Shown: positions 1 through 8,405, counted from the first letter of the stretch. The stretch: 64,000 bases of DNA from Alteromonas pelagimontana (GCF_002499975.2 NZ_CP052766.1:434001-498000); one strand, 5' to 3'. A program made the numbers and translations. The notes: generated from the letters alone by a model not told the origin.

Positions 1-675
1 CTTTCTATTGATGTTGTTGGCGCCATGAAAGGCAAGCGCACCATTGATTCTCTCAAAGACGCAGCCGACGGTGAAGTGGCGAAAGCCAAGATTGAAATTG
101 CTAACTACCGTGATGCCGCTATGCAAAACATGCTCGTTATCGCTGACAACCGCGAATTCGACTTCCTATTTAACGACTGGGCGCAGATTGCATTTAAAGC
201 CGCTGATGATTTCAAAGCCCTGGTAACTGCTCGTATCGCAGAACACAAAGAACGTGAAGCGAAGCGTGAAGAAGAACAGCGCGCTCGCATTCGTGCCGAG
301 GAAGAAGCTAAAGCTAGACGTGAAGCGGAAGCTAAAGCCGCCAAGGAAAAGGCCGAACTGGAAGCCCAGCAACGCGCAGAACAGCAACAACGCGAAGCCG
401 AGGAAACCGCGCAGCGCCAGCAGCAATCAAGCTCAGTTAAGGAAGAAGCCAATGAGCCAGAAGCTCAAGAAACTCAAACGCAAACAGCGTCAACTCCGCA
501 GCGTGTGGAGCTATCACAAGTTGGTTCAACAGGAACCACAACCCGCAAGCTAGGCATGATGGAAGTTAATGCCGTGGTCAGTTTTGTAGCCTGGGCCAAG
601 CATGAAGACGCCGCCCTTGCTGACAAGCTTGATGCCCTCTATCAGCAGTATATCGAACAGCGTGAGGTGGCGTGA
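1..675 (+). CDS. Phage coiled-coil protein, 5' end outside window
   Basis: The reading frame is open from base 1, eight codons before the first internal ATG at 25, so the true start probably lies upstream and this is a C-terminal part of about 224 residues. The middle (about residues 80-140 from that ATG) is a charged Ala/Glu/Lys/Arg/Gln-rich helix, certainly coiled coil. A Gln/Ser/Thr-rich linker follows, then a small C-terminal helical domain. I do not recognise a family. It overlaps the next gene by one base (TGATG), as is usual in this prophage gene run. A role in phage DNA metabolism is only a guess from position. Confidence 0.7.
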   Translation, partial: LSIDVVGAMKGKRTIDSLKDAADGEVAKAKIEIANYRDAAMQNMLVIADNREFDFLFNDWAQIAFKAADDFKALVTARIAEHKEREAKREEEQRARIRAEEEAKARREAEAKAAKEKAELEAQQRAEQQQREAEETAQRQQQSSSVKEEANEPEAQETQTQTASTPQRVELSQVGSTGTTTRKLGMMEVNAVVSFVAWAKHEDAALADKLDALYQQYIEQREVA

Positions 676-950
676 TGAAGGAGATTAAGTTACGCCCCCG
701 CGAAATTGATGTGTGGAACACGTCTCTTGATGGTGCGCCTTTCTCCGTAATTGCCGAGCGTCTTTTTATGACAAAGAGAACCGTTAAATGGCACATGGAG
801 AGCATTTATCCGAAAGTTGGCGTCGCTAATCGCCTGGAGCTTGTCATTGTTCAGTATCGCGATTATGGCGGCCAATGGTTACCTGGCGGTAAAGACAGAA
901 TCAACGCCGCTATTACACCGCACTACCCTACAAAACTTAAAGCTGCTTAA
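675..950 (+). CDS. LuxR-type helix-turn-helix phage protein
   Basis: A 91-residue protein made almost entirely of a GerE/LuxR-type DNA-binding fold. An RPRE motif near the N-terminus is followed by the pattern IAERLFMTKRTVKWHMESIY, which is the scaffold and recognition helix pair of LuxR C-terminal domains. There is no autoinducer or receiver domain, so it is a stand-alone HTH, probably a phage regulator. The ATG at 675 overlaps the stop of the previous gene; a GTG at 672 is also possible. The target is unknown. Confidence 0.75.
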   Translation: MKEIKLRPREIDVWNTSLDGAPFSVIAERLFMTKRTVKWHMESIYPKVGVANRLELVIVQYRDYGGQWLPGGKDRINAAITPHYPTKLKAA

Positions 951-959
951 GGAACTGAG

Positions 960-1202
960 ATGAAAAACAGATTATCAGATTTAAACAACCATCTTTTTGC
1001 CCAGCTTGAGCGCTTAGGCGATGAGGATATTAAGGGTGAAGATCTTAAATCCGAGATTGATCGCGGCAAGGCTATGGCATCTGTTGCCAAGGAGATTGTC
1101 AGCAACACCAAACTTCGCTTCGATGCAGCAATGAAGTATGACGAAATGAGCCAAAATGCGAAGCGCCACATCGATGGCATTATGTTGGAAGATAAATCAT
1201 GA
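960..1202 (+). CDS. Small phage protein, unknown function
   Basis: An 80-residue, mostly helical, charged protein with an AAGGAACTGAG ribosome site just before the ATG. The pattern of a leading [12 protein letters not shown] helix, then a [14 protein letters not shown] segment and a lysine-rich tail, is a common type of short early-region phage protein, but I cannot name a domain. It overlaps the HNH gene by four bases (ATGA), so the two are probably translationally coupled. Confidence 0.65.
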   Translation: MKNRLSDLNNHLFAQLERLGDEDIKGEDLKSEIDRGKAMASVAKEIVSNTKLRFDAAMKYDEMSQNAKRHIDGIMLEDKS

Positions 1203-1990
1203 GCCGATTTGTCTATTCCGTTGAGATGCTCGCATTCCTAGAAGTGGGCTTTAAGCTTTGGCGCCTGCCAAGGCTGACCGAGGAGTTCAACAAGTGGTTT
1301 GGCACAGAAAAGACGCAGAACCAAATCAAAGCTTGCCTGAATAATCACAAAATTACATCCGGACGCGATCCCGGACTGCAGCCTGGGGAGCGGGAGCTTA
1401 AGTATTCCGATGAGCAAATAACGTGGCTTAAGCGTTCGTTCAAGAAAATGTCGGTCAAAGAATTAACACCGCTATTCAATAGCAAATTTGACCTCTCTGA
1501 ATCCGTTAACCAGGTAAAGGCATTTTTGAAGAACCACGGCATCACTTCTGGTAGAACCGGACACTTCAAGAAGGGCCAAGAAAGCTGGAACAAAGGCATG
1601 AAAGGCTTGCAGATTGGTGGTGAGGAAACTCGGTTTAAAAAGGGATCTACCCCGCCAAACCGGAAGCCAATAGGATCTGAGCGCATCTGCAAAAAGGACG
1701 GGTACATCTACATAAAAGTGGCAGAACGTAACCCTCACACTGGCCACCCTACCCGCTACCGCCTTAAGCAACGCTACTTATGGGAACAACATCATGGCCC
1801 CATCCCTAAAGGCATGACAGTGGCGTTCAGAGACAACGACAAGACCAACTGTGACATTGAAAATCTGATGCTCATCAGTCGCGCTCAGCTGGCAATGATT
1901 AACAGGTTTGGCTTAGCTAATTCGCCAGCAGAAATGAAGGACACGACTATCTTGTTCGCCGATTTAACTATGAAGCTGAAAGCTGCCTAA
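1199..1990 (+). CDS. HNH endonuclease with duplicated N-terminal DNA-binding module
   Basis: 263 residues. Two tandem modules of about 45 residues (roughly 12-56 and 73-117) each end in N-x-x-ITSGR and share the L-T-x-x-F-N and N-Q-(I/V)-K-A-x-L spacing, so this is an internal duplication, probably two helical DNA-binding units. After a Lys/Gly-rich linker (FKKG repeated) comes an HNH_3-like nuclease domain around residues 155-225, with [15 protein letters not shown] then a D-N-D-K-T-N segment and ENLMLISR. This matches phage HNH proteins of the homing-endonuclease type. It may be a free-standing homing nuclease or part of the phage programme; sequence alone does not decide. Confidence 0.8.
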   Translation: MSRFVYSVEMLAFLEVGFKLWRLPRLTEEFNKWFGTEKTQNQIKACLNNHKITSGRDPGLQPGERELKYSDEQITWLKRSFKKMSVKELTPLFNSKFDLSESVNQVKAFLKNHGITSGRTGHFKKGQESWNKGMKGLQIGGEETRFKKGSTPPNRKPIGSERICKKDGYIYIKVAERNPHTGHPTRYRLKQRYLWEQHHGPIPKGMTVAFRDNDKTNCDIENLMLISRAQLAMINRFGLANSPAEMKDTTILFADLTMKLKAA

Positions 1991-1999
1991 GGATTTCCA

Positions 2000-2656
2000 A
2001 TGACACACATCGTTATCAAAACAAGTGAATTAAGCGCAGAAGATGCCGCTGATTTATCGCAGTTCCTTGAAGCTTATGAAATCCCTACTGTTGAGTCGCA
2101 TGCAGAAGTGGAGCGTCTGATAGCAGAGGTTGAGCGTTTGAGGAGCGACTTAGAAGCTGAATATGAGAACGCGAAAGATGTTACTCACGATATGCGACGG
2201 TTAGAAATACGTGCCGAAGCCGCAGAGAAACGGGCTGATGAGTTAAAGGGGGAGCGAAATAATTTGCGCGAAGGGGTTAATCAGCTTTGCGTAATACATG
2301 GAATAGGAGAGAAGGCTAGAAATCTTGGAACACTATCAATTTGTGTATCAAATGCGCATCGATTTTCTGGATATCTTCACGCAGTTATCAACGCTCATTT
2401 TGTAAAAAAGAGTCCAATAGATGATGCAATGGAAAGCGCTGTTAGTGTTTGGGGCGCTAAGAGTAAAGAACATGTAGTTGAAGAGTTTGGGAGAGCACTC
2501 GCCGCCCGTGATTTGGAGACGCAGATTAAGGCGCTTGAGTCGCTACTTGAAATACCACTCTCATCATGCGGCCCTGTAAAAGTTGAAATAGTTTCTCACA
2601 GTTCGATAAAAGAGCGCATCCAACAACTACGCCAGCAACAGAAGGGGGTTCAGTGA
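2000..2656 (+). CDS. Phage coiled-coil protein, unknown function
   Basis: 218 residues, preceded by a good AAGGA ribosome site. Residues about 35-100 form a heptad-like coiled coil rich in Glu, Arg, Leu and Ala; the C-terminal part is mixed alpha/beta with another helical segment before a Gln-rich tail. The layout resembles Ea22-like or other accessory early proteins of lambdoid phages, but I see no diagnostic motif. It overlaps the next gene by one base. Confidence 0.6.
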   Translation: MTHIVIKTSELSAEDAADLSQFLEAYEIPTVESHAEVERLIAEVERLRSDLEAEYENAKDVTHDMRRLEIRAEAAEKRADELKGERNNLREGVNQLCVIHGIGEKARNLGTLSICVSNAHRFSGYLHAVINAHFVKKSPIDDAMESAVSVWGAKSKEHVVEEFGRALAARDLETQIKALESLLEIPLSSCGPVKVEIVSHSSIKERIQQLRQQQKGVQ

Positions 2657-2850
2657 TGGAGCTTTTTAAAAACGTTGTGGACGATAAACAGAGTGCGTGG
2701 ATTGAAGTTAGTGGGCCTAATGACACCCACTTAATGATTTGCAATAACGGTTATCAGTCCAGAGGTACAATAATAGGAAGTGTCGAAGTGGCTAAAGCTG
2801 CTAGGGATTCGCTTGATTCCTGGATTCAACAGCAACAGAAGGAGGGGTGA
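2656..2850 (+). CDS. Small phage protein, unknown function
   Basis: 64 residues from the ATG at 2656, which overlaps the previous stop (TGATG); a GTG at 2653 is the alternative. No signal peptide or membrane segment. The fold is not recognisable. Its stop overlaps the next gene's GTG, so it belongs to the same transcript. Confidence 0.5.
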   Translation: MELFKNVVDDKQSAWIEVSGPNDTHLMICNNGYQSRGTIIGSVEVAKAARDSLDSWIQQQQKEG

Positions 2851-3098
2851 TTGTGATTGTAGAAATCTTTACAAAAGAACAGATTGAGGATGTTGTTTCA
2901 ATGCGAGGTGGCGGATGGAAGGCTCGCTCAAACTACAGGAAAAAATTAAAGTCCGATTCAAATGAATTAGTTCTCCTTATTATTTCTGAAATAAATAGTG
3001 AAATAAGGTCATGCAAGGCGTCCGGACTGAAAGAGCAAGATTTGCGAACACTCTACGGCTTCAAGTCAAGAATGGAAAGGAAGTTAATATATGTTTGA
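2847..3098 (+). CDS. Small basic phage protein, unknown function
   Basis: 83 residues with Lys/Arg-rich segments and no membrane helix. The start is GTG at 2847 or GTG at 2853; the strong GGAGGGG just upstream favours 2853. It overlaps the next gene by eight bases. No family recognised; the basic character would suit nucleic-acid contact, which is only inference. Confidence 0.5.
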   Translation: MIVIVEIFTKEQIEDVVSMRGGGWKARSNYRKKLKSDSNELVLLIISEINSEIRSCKASGLKEQDLRTLYGFKSRMERKLIYV

Positions 3099-3363
3099 AT
3101 TTACCAGACCGCCTGTTGTTCAAGCTCAAATTGATAAACTGCCAGAAGAATGGCCCGAACATTTATTGCGATATATAGAAAGGCTTGAGGAGGATAAACG
3201 ACTACTCGACTATCTCGCATCTACTGAGCAAAGCAACGCCCACGTAATGCTCCCTACTAAATGTGTTGAGGCCAATCCCGAAAGCATGAGGAATGCAATT
3301 TTGTGCGCAATGAGTTTAAGTTGCGTTAGAGGCGACCAGATGAAGGACTCCCACAATGACTAA
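3091..3363 (+). CDS. Small phage protein, unknown function
   Basis: 90 residues, starting with ATG at 3091 inside the end of the previous gene, with AAAGGAAG about ten bases upstream. A leucine/glutamate-rich helix lies in the middle. Nothing diagnostic is visible. Overlaps the next gene by eight bases. Confidence 0.5.
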   Translation: MFEFTRPPVVQAQIDKLPEEWPEHLLRYIERLEEDKRLLDYLASTEQSNAHVMLPTKCVEANPESMRNAILCAMSLSCVRGDQMKDSHND

Positions 3364-3808
3364 CCCAACATACACCCGCGAAGAATACGAACGCGACATA
3401 GCTATTCGGGATGGTGCGCCTGATGGAACCATAGGAGTAAATAACTGGGCTTACAAGACCCGCTCAGGAACCCTGTACCTATTACCGGAAGGATGCTCTG
3501 ATTGCTCGCTAGAATATTACCGCTCCCTCTCAGACATCAACCTCTTAATCGCCCAGTACGAGCGTGAGCAGAAGATCAAAGCGTTTGTTCGCGAAGCTGC
3601 AAGTATTTCATTCGAGGGTGGCTCAATGGACGGCGAGAATATTTATGACTGCTTGCTAGATATAGGAGCTTTAGTAGTGGAGCCATACGATCCAGAAAAA
3701 CACGGCGAATGCCAATACGGTAGCGAACCCGGTGATGATTATTATGTTTTTGCAGATTGGATGAAGGACAAGACGCAACCACCACAGGAGCGCACTGATG
3801 AACAATGA
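3356..3808 (+). CDS. Acidic phage protein, unknown function
   Basis: 150 residues, acidic, without signal peptide or membrane segments. It has a run of aromatic and acidic residues near the C-terminus (about 120-140). The upstream GAAGGACTC is an adequate ribosome site for the ATG at 3356. No family recognised. It overlaps the next gene by 11 bases. Confidence 0.5.
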   Translation: MTNPTYTREEYERDIAIRDGAPDGTIGVNNWAYKTRSGTLYLLPEGCSDCSLEYYRSLSDINLLIAQYEREQKIKAFVREAASISFEGGSMDGENIYDCLLDIGALVVEPYDPEKHGECQYGSEPGDDYYVFADWMKDKTQPPQERTDEQ

Positions 3809-4169
3809 ATTTAACCCAACTCCATGCAGTGATTACGGTGGTTTGCTGAAGCAATTCAACTCAATGAGGAGGATGATTAAATCTCTTGAGTCTACGAAGT
3901 CAGCTATGAGTAGAAAAATTACTGAGCTGACAGGTCTTCTCTTAATGGTTAATCAGGACGAAATAAACTCACTTCGACAAACAAATGAAAGACTGACTAA
4001 CAGAGTGTTAGAGCTTGAAAACCGCCCCGCTGAGGAGAGAATTAAAGAAAGAGCAGTAAAGGACTTTTTATCAAACGTCACTGAAACCGGACAATTCTCG
4101 TGGTCAGATAATCAATGGCTTGATGACTATGCAGAAGAATACGCCGACAGCCTGGAGGGTAAATCGTGA
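3798..4169 (+). CDS. Phage coiled-coil protein, unknown function
   Basis: 123 residues with a long central amphipathic helix (about 20-85, serine/lysine/leucine-rich) and a C-terminal acidic, tryptophan-containing segment. An AGGAG lies in front of the ATG. It overlaps the YopX-like gene by four bases (GTGA). Function unknown. Confidence 0.5.
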   Translation: MNNEFNPTPCSDYGGLLKQFNSMRRMIKSLESTKSAMSRKITELTGLLLMVNQDEINSLRQTNERLTNRVLELENRPAEERIKERAVKDFLSNVTETGQFSWSDNQWLDDYAEEYADSLEGKS

Positions 4170-4552
4170 GAGAGATTAAATTTAGAGCTTGGCGCCCTGA
4201 AAAGGGTATGACTCTGACGCCAATACTGAAACGCAGCGATTACACTGGGAAAGTGTATTGTGAGGGGTTCGATAAATCAGGGAAGCTGATTCATCTTGAT
4301 ATGATGCAATACACCGGCCTCAATGATACCAACGGTAAAGAAATCTACGAAGGCGATATTATCGAAATTGATAAAAATCTCCCTCAGTTCAACGCTGTTG
4401 TAGCATGGAATAGCGAGTCGGCTTCGTTTAGTTGCTACCAAGCTAACGACCCGGACAAAGAGTTTTACTGCGACCACATATACGGCATCGATGCTTCGAA
4501 AGTGATCGGGAATATTTATGAGAATGCTGAGTTGTTGGGAGATAAGAGCTGA
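4166..4552 (+). CDS. YopX-family phage protein
   Basis: 128 residues from a GTG start, with GGAGGG upstream. The opening REIKFRAWRPEKG, the MQYTGLNDTNGKEIYEGDII block and the C-terminal IGNIYENAEL block are the signature of the YopX family, widespread in phages and plasmids of both Gram types. The fold is a small beta barrel with an SH3-like look; the biochemical role is not established. It overlaps the next gene by one base. Confidence 0.9.
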   Translation: MREIKFRAWRPEKGMTLTPILKRSDYTGKVYCEGFDKSGKLIHLDMMQYTGLNDTNGKEIYEGDIIEIDKNLPQFNAVVAWNSESASFSCYQANDPDKEFYCDHIYGIDASKVIGNIYENAELLGDKS

Positions 4553-5295
4553 TGAAAAGTTTGTGGTACACATTAAAGCCGGAGTTCCTTAGCGTTGAGG
4601 AATATCGCAGCCACCTGACAGCAGGGGGCATGGCAAAGATATTCTTTATTTCTGGCACTGCTCCAGTGAACTTCATCAATAGACGTAAAATTGAAGGCCG
4701 TCCTGTTCGCGCAAATATTAACAGCAATGGACACAGGTTATTTAAAGTGTCAGACGTCATTGCCGCGGCTAAGGCTTCAGCTAAAAAAATTACCCCTCCT
4801 ATAGCTGGATTTGAAGAAAGGGAGAACGCTGAAAATCGCATTGCTGATTTGCGTGCTATAGAACAGCAGCTGGAAACCAGTATCGATGAGCTGAAAAGCA
4901 AATTGAGTAGCCTAGAGCTAGCCCAGGCTGCGGACTGCAAATTAGGCTTCGCGCTGCTTTCGCAAGAAGCTTTAGCTAAATCTGCCAGCAGAAGTATTCC
5001 TAAAAGCGGGGTTTACTTTTTACTTCAAGATGATGAGGTGGTGTATGTTGGCCAGGGTACAAGCGTTCTTACGCGTATCGGCAACCATATAGCCGATCCC
5101 GAAAAGGAATTTAACGGATACTGCTTCATTGAGTGCGAACCAGAAAGCATGAATTTACTAGAGAGTGTATATATTCATCTTTTCGCGCCCAAGCATAACG
5201 GCAGAATTGGAAGAAACATGGATAGAATACGCGCTCCTCTATCTATGAGTGCTATAAACGAAGCATTCGGCATCACTGTCGATAAGGTGGCGTGA
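4552..5295 (+). CDS. GIY-YIG nuclease domain protein
   Basis: 247 residues. The C-terminal part (about 155-230) is a GIY-YIG domain with all landmarks visible: GVYFL and VYVGQG strands, an arginine in the following helix (LTRIGNH), the catalytic-type glutamate in NLLESVYIHLF, and the asparagine in PKHNGR. The N-terminal 75 residues look like a small winged or excisionase-like DNA-binding domain (FINRRKIEG, then FKVSDVIAAAK), joined by a coiled coil (about 90-125). That architecture suits a site-specific nicking or repair nuclease. It lies directly upstream of the xis-int pair and shares a one-base overlap with the Xis-like gene. Confidence 0.8.
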   Translation: MKSLWYTLKPEFLSVEEYRSHLTAGGMAKIFFISGTAPVNFINRRKIEGRPVRANINSNGHRLFKVSDVIAAAKASAKKITPPIAGFEERENAENRIADLRAIEQQLETSIDELKSKLSSLELAQAADCKLGFALLSQEALAKSASRSIPKSGVYFLLQDDEVVYVGQGTSVLTRIGNHIADPEKEFNGYCFIECEPESMNLLESVYIHLFAPKHNGRIGRNMDRIRAPLSMSAINEAFGITVDKVA

Positions 5296-5510
5296 TGAAA
5301 GCATTATCCCCGACTGAATATGCCGAAGAAGTATGGGGCGGCTCAGTGACAGATAAAACAATTCGGAACTGGATTAACAAAGGGATCCCGCTCAAGGGTG
5401 TGGATAGAGTGGAAACTACCCCTACAGGCAGGTATGTTTTATTTATGAAGGAAGAGGTTAAATCAAACATTGACGCCCTCTTTGAGCAAATGAAAAGGAA
5501 GGTAGCGTAA
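5295..5510 (+). CDS. Putative excisionase / DNA-binding protein
   Basis: 71 residues directly upstream of the integrase, overlapping it by one base. The N-terminal part reads as a MerR/Xis-like winged helix: LSPTEYAEEVWGGSVTDKT, then RNWINKGIPL and a wing with TPTGRYV. The size, fold and position are those of a phage recombination directionality factor. ATG at 5295 overlaps the previous stop; GTG at 5292 is possible. Confidence 0.7.
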   Translation: MKALSPTEYAEEVWGGSVTDKTIRNWINKGIPLKGVDRVETTPTGRYVLFMKEEVKSNIDALFEQMKRKVA

Positions 5511-6664
5511 TGGCGCCACGACGAAGGCAACATGGCAACTCCGATTTACCTATTGGATTATCTCTAGTGAAGCATAGGGGTAAGTTGAAGTGGAGATACC
5601 GTACGCCAGAAGGTAAAGACGTTTGGTTCCCAGATAGCACAGCGAGGCATGAGGCATGTGAGGTTGCGAGGCGGTTCAATGCGGAGCTGCGCAACCCCCA
5701 TAAAATGACCTTAACTCACAACGATAAATACAATCGCCCTTTGTCTGATTGGCTACCTAAAATCATAAAGCGGGTGAAGACTGATGAAAAGCTAAGCCCT
5801 CAGGTGATGAAAACGTTCCTCAGTAATTGCGAAAAGCTAAAGCAGTCACATGGCGATGTGTTATCGAAATCAATCACACTAGAGACAGTTAATGATTTTG
5901 TTCAAGAACATGCTGGCGATAAAAGTGTTGAAGTACAGAACAGAAAGATCATCTTCTTGAACAAGATTTTTGATTATATGGTCGACATGTCGGCAATGGA
6001 TGAAAACGTAGCGCGCAAGAAGAAATTGCGCCCTGTAGCGGCGAAGAAGCGTAAGCGATTAAAGCTTGCTGATTTTCAAGCCATCCATGCTGCGGCGCCA
6101 CACTATCTCAAAACAGCAATGGAGTTGGCTATTCAAACGACTCATGCCGTGCTGGAAGTTAGCCGCCTGAAATACAGCCACTGCCGGTTTTTGCCAACAC
6201 CTGAGGTTATTGAAGGGATGATGGTTTTCGGCTACGTGAGGATCCACCGACAAAAGGTGCAGAAGAAAGAATCGTCGAGAGTGGAGATCCCTATCACTCA
6301 GGCGCTGAAATCCATCATTGAGCAAAGTCGAGCAGACAAGGTGTTAAGCCCTTACGTTGTTCACCGGATCAGCAGTAGCCGTGTTGTACCGAAAGAATGC
6401 GATCATCCTACTCAGATCACCAGTGAGTACATAAGCAAAGCATTCAGTGCATTGCGGGACGAATTAAAGCTATTCGAAAAGATGAATAAAGCCGAACGAC
6501 CAACTTTCCACGAGATCCGCGCATTGTCGATCCATTTATTTACCCAGGCAGGTTATGACCCACAGGCAAGGGCAGCTCATGCGGATGCAAAATCAACCAA
6601 AGTTTACCAAGAAAACCATGTCGAGTGGGTGCGAGTGCCCGCTGGCGAATTGCAGATTGGATGA
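5510..6664 (+). CDS. int: Tyrosine-type phage integrase
   Basis: 384 residues. An Arg-rich N-terminal arm-binding region (about 1-60), a helical core-binding domain (about 80-170) and a C-terminal catalytic domain are in the usual order. In the catalytic domain I see the HxxR box as HEIR (H334, R337), a third-box histidine (H357) and the nucleophile tyrosine (Y366). The beta-hairpin lysine is probably in the QKVQKK segment. The first catalytic arginine, normally in a TGxR motif, is not there: the aligned motif reads TTHA with alanine at 213. The gene is intact and ends about 440 bases from tRNA-Val, the likely target. Confidence 0.9.
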   Translation: MAPRRRQHGNSDLPIGLSLVKHRGKLKWRYRTPEGKDVWFPDSTARHEACEVARRFNAELRNPHKMTLTHNDKYNRPLSDWLPKIIKRVKTDEKLSPQVMKTFLSNCEKLKQSHGDVLSKSITLETVNDFVQEHAGDKSVEVQNRKIIFLNKIFDYMVDMSAMDENVARKKKLRPVAAKKRKRLKLADFQAIHAAAPHYLKTAMELAIQTTHAVLEVSRLKYSHCRFLPTPEVIEGMMVFGYVRIHRQKVQKKESSRVEIPITQALKSIIEQSRADKVLSPYVVHRISSSRVVPKECDHPTQITSEYISKAFSALRDELKLFEKMNKAERPTFHEIRALSIHLFTQAGYDPQARAAHADAKSTKVYQENHVEWVRVPAGELQIG

Positions 6665-7011
6665 AAATTATGACAAGTAAAACAGTTCTTAGGGCAATGG
6701 AGTCGGAATTAAAAAAGCTAGTTAAGAAAGCCGAGACCGCAAAAAGAAAGTGCGATGAAACAATGAGTGCCGCATCTGAAATCATCGAAGTTAGAAAAAA
6801 AGCACATGAAATACTCTCTGGAGATCTTTCGGCTGATGAAAAGCTTAAACTTATCGAGCCTTTAGCTAAAAGGGAAAAGAGGGCATTTACGAACAGCAAA
6901 AGAAACCTTGTAAAGCTGATGGACGCTCAGCACGAAGCAGAAATTGAGCGTGATGAATTGATGCGAGAAATCTCCAGTTATAAATACCGAATGAACCTAT
7001 CTGCAGCTTAA
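6661..7011 (+). CDS. Post-integrase coiled-coil protein
   Basis: 116 residues from ATG 6661, which overlaps the integrase stop by four bases (ATGA), so it is probably translationally coupled to int. The protein is almost wholly charged alpha helix (Lys/Glu/Ala-rich), predicted coiled coil, with no recognised domain. It is the last gene before the presumed attachment site. A gene between int and att is less usual and may be a cargo gene or an accessory to recombination; both are inference. Confidence 0.6.
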   Translation: MKIMTSKTVLRAMESELKKLVKKAETAKRKCDETMSAASEIIEVRKKAHEILSGDLSADEKLKLIEPLAKREKRAFTNSKRNLVKLMDAQHEAEIERDELMREISSYKYRMNLSAA

Positions 7012-7028
7012 TTTTGGATGCTGTATTA

Positions 7029-7058
7029 GGTTACAGAAAGGGTACAGAAAGGTTACAC
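7029..7058 (+). repeat. Three tandem 11-bp repeats, possible integrase arm sites
   Basis: GGTTACAGAAA at 7029, GGGTACAGAAA at 7040 and GGTTACAC at 7051 are direct repeats with an exact 11-base period, about one helical turn. They sit between the end of the last prophage gene and tRNA-Val, where phage attachment regions carry arm-type integrase sites. The binding role is inferred from position only. Confidence 0.5.
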
Positions 7059-7100
7059 TTGGAATGAGCTTTGAGTGATCGGGCTGCAGCCCTTTAAAGA

Positions 7101-7177
<77 letters not shown>

Positions 7178-7222
7178 ATAAATGATGATGCCGACAAACA
7201 CCGTTTGGTGAAGTCGGCGCGT

Positions 7223-7251
7223 ATAATAGCCATGCAAAGGGGAAGGTGCAA
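7223..7251 (-). promoter_or_regulatory. Sigma-70 promoter of tRNA-Val
   Basis: On the minus strand TTGCAC (7246-7251) and TATTAT (7223-7228) are separated by 17 bases. A GC-rich stretch (ACGCGCC) follows the -10, the discriminator type seen at stringently controlled stable-RNA promoters. The tRNA begins about 45 bases downstream. Confidence 0.75.
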
Positions 7252-7328
7252 GCAGATTTTTCTATTGTTGATGTTAACCGCTCGCGAAATAAGCAAGTCG
7301 GATCAAAACTTTGCTTAAGCTAACGGTA

Positions 7329-8405
7329 TTACTGACAGGTAAACGGCAACGGCTTAATTTTATCCATCACTGTGCCATCGGCGGTAATTTTCATAAAGTA
7401 TTCGCCAAGACGATCAGATTCTTGCAGCACCTGTTCCCAATAGCGAATGCGCGCCTTTTCGTTAAGCTTGTCAAAATCCTTTCTGTCGGGAATTTTACTG
7501 TAGGGCAATGAAGCCACAAATTCCGCCGACGGTACCAGCATTACAACATTATCGTAACTGGAAGCGTGTGGCAGTCGCTTCTTCAACCCTTTATCAAACC
7601 ATCCGGGAACGGCATGGGGATAAAAATGCGGATATAACACCAAGCCCGGCTCCGGACCAAACTTCAAATCAAAGTGGTAATCGATAATTCCACCATCCCG
7701 ATAAACGCCGGGCGGCGCTGCGACAATCTTTTCGACGCCATCTATAACAACCGGGATAGCGCCTGATGCCAATAACGCATCTTTGACATTGTTATATCCC
7801 AGCTCCAGCAGTTCAGTCTTAAGATGATACGGATCATCAATACTTAAGCGACTATCAGGCGCAGAAAACACGCTGCGGGAATAGTAACGCTGCAAATGCT
7901 TTCGATGAAGCGCGTTAGCTGCACCGCTCATTGCCAGGCCTGACAATTGCGACATTCGCCCTGCACTTTCCATAATTCCGTGGCAGCGAGCCGCAAAAAT
8001 ATGCGCTTTAAAACGTTCGTTTGTCAGCAAATCCATAATACCGTCTTCACCCAGAAGATGGTTAACCAGATGCTTGGCGCTATCAGTAATTTCTTTAGAA
8101 GTAGGTTTACGCGAATATACGGTGTGGGCGTACACATCAGCCAGGCGATTTATCGCACGTAAAGGATCTTGCTGCACCATACATGCCGCGCGAAATGCAC
8201 CAGCAGATGAACCAATAATCTGGATTTGCCCGCCGCGGCGCTGAAAATATTCTGGAAACAACACCCTATCCAGCCCTGCCAGCACAAACCACTTTGGTCC
8301 ACCCGAAGCTCCTAAAAAATAGTTAAACAGTAATGGATAAAAACCATGTTGCCGCAATGTAGCCAGCGCGCCTGGCCCGGCATAAATATCAAGTGGCGCC
8401 GCCAA
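7329..8405 (-). CDS. Patatin-like phospholipase family protein
   Basis: 358 residues. The serine hydrolase elbow GSSAG (about residues 65-69), the preceding glycine-rich oxyanion stretch FLGASGGPKW (about 30-40) and the DGG of the Ser-Asp dyad (about 237-239) give a patatin fold. No signal peptide, so probably cytoplasmic acyl hydrolase acting on lipid. It is monocistronic here; the gene upstream is divergent across a 480-base gap. The substrate cannot be read from sequence. Confidence 0.85.
   Translation of the reverse strand: MAAPLDIYAGPGALATLRQHGFYPLLFNYFLGASGGPKWFVLAGLDRVLFPEYFQRRGGQIQIIGSSAGAFRAACMVQQDPLRAINRLADVYAHTVYSRKPTSKEITDSAKHLVNHLLGEDGIMDLLTNERFKAHIFAARCHGIMESAGRMSQLSGLAMSGAANALHRKHLQRYYSRSVFSAPDSRLSIDDPYHLKTELLELGYNNVKDALLASGAIPVVIDGVEKIVAAPPGVYRDGGIIDYHFDLKFGPEPGLVLYPHFYPHAVPGWFDKGLKKRLPHASSYDNVVMLVPSAEFVASLPYSKIPDRKDFDKLNEKARIRYWEQVLQESDRLGEYFMKITADGTVMDKIKPLPFTCQ

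Noticed and set aside
7086-7100. GGGCTGCAGCCC palindrome beside tRNA-Val as an attachment core
   Set aside because: It is more simply a hairpin at the tRNA 3' end; the attachment core cannot be fixed without the other prophage end.
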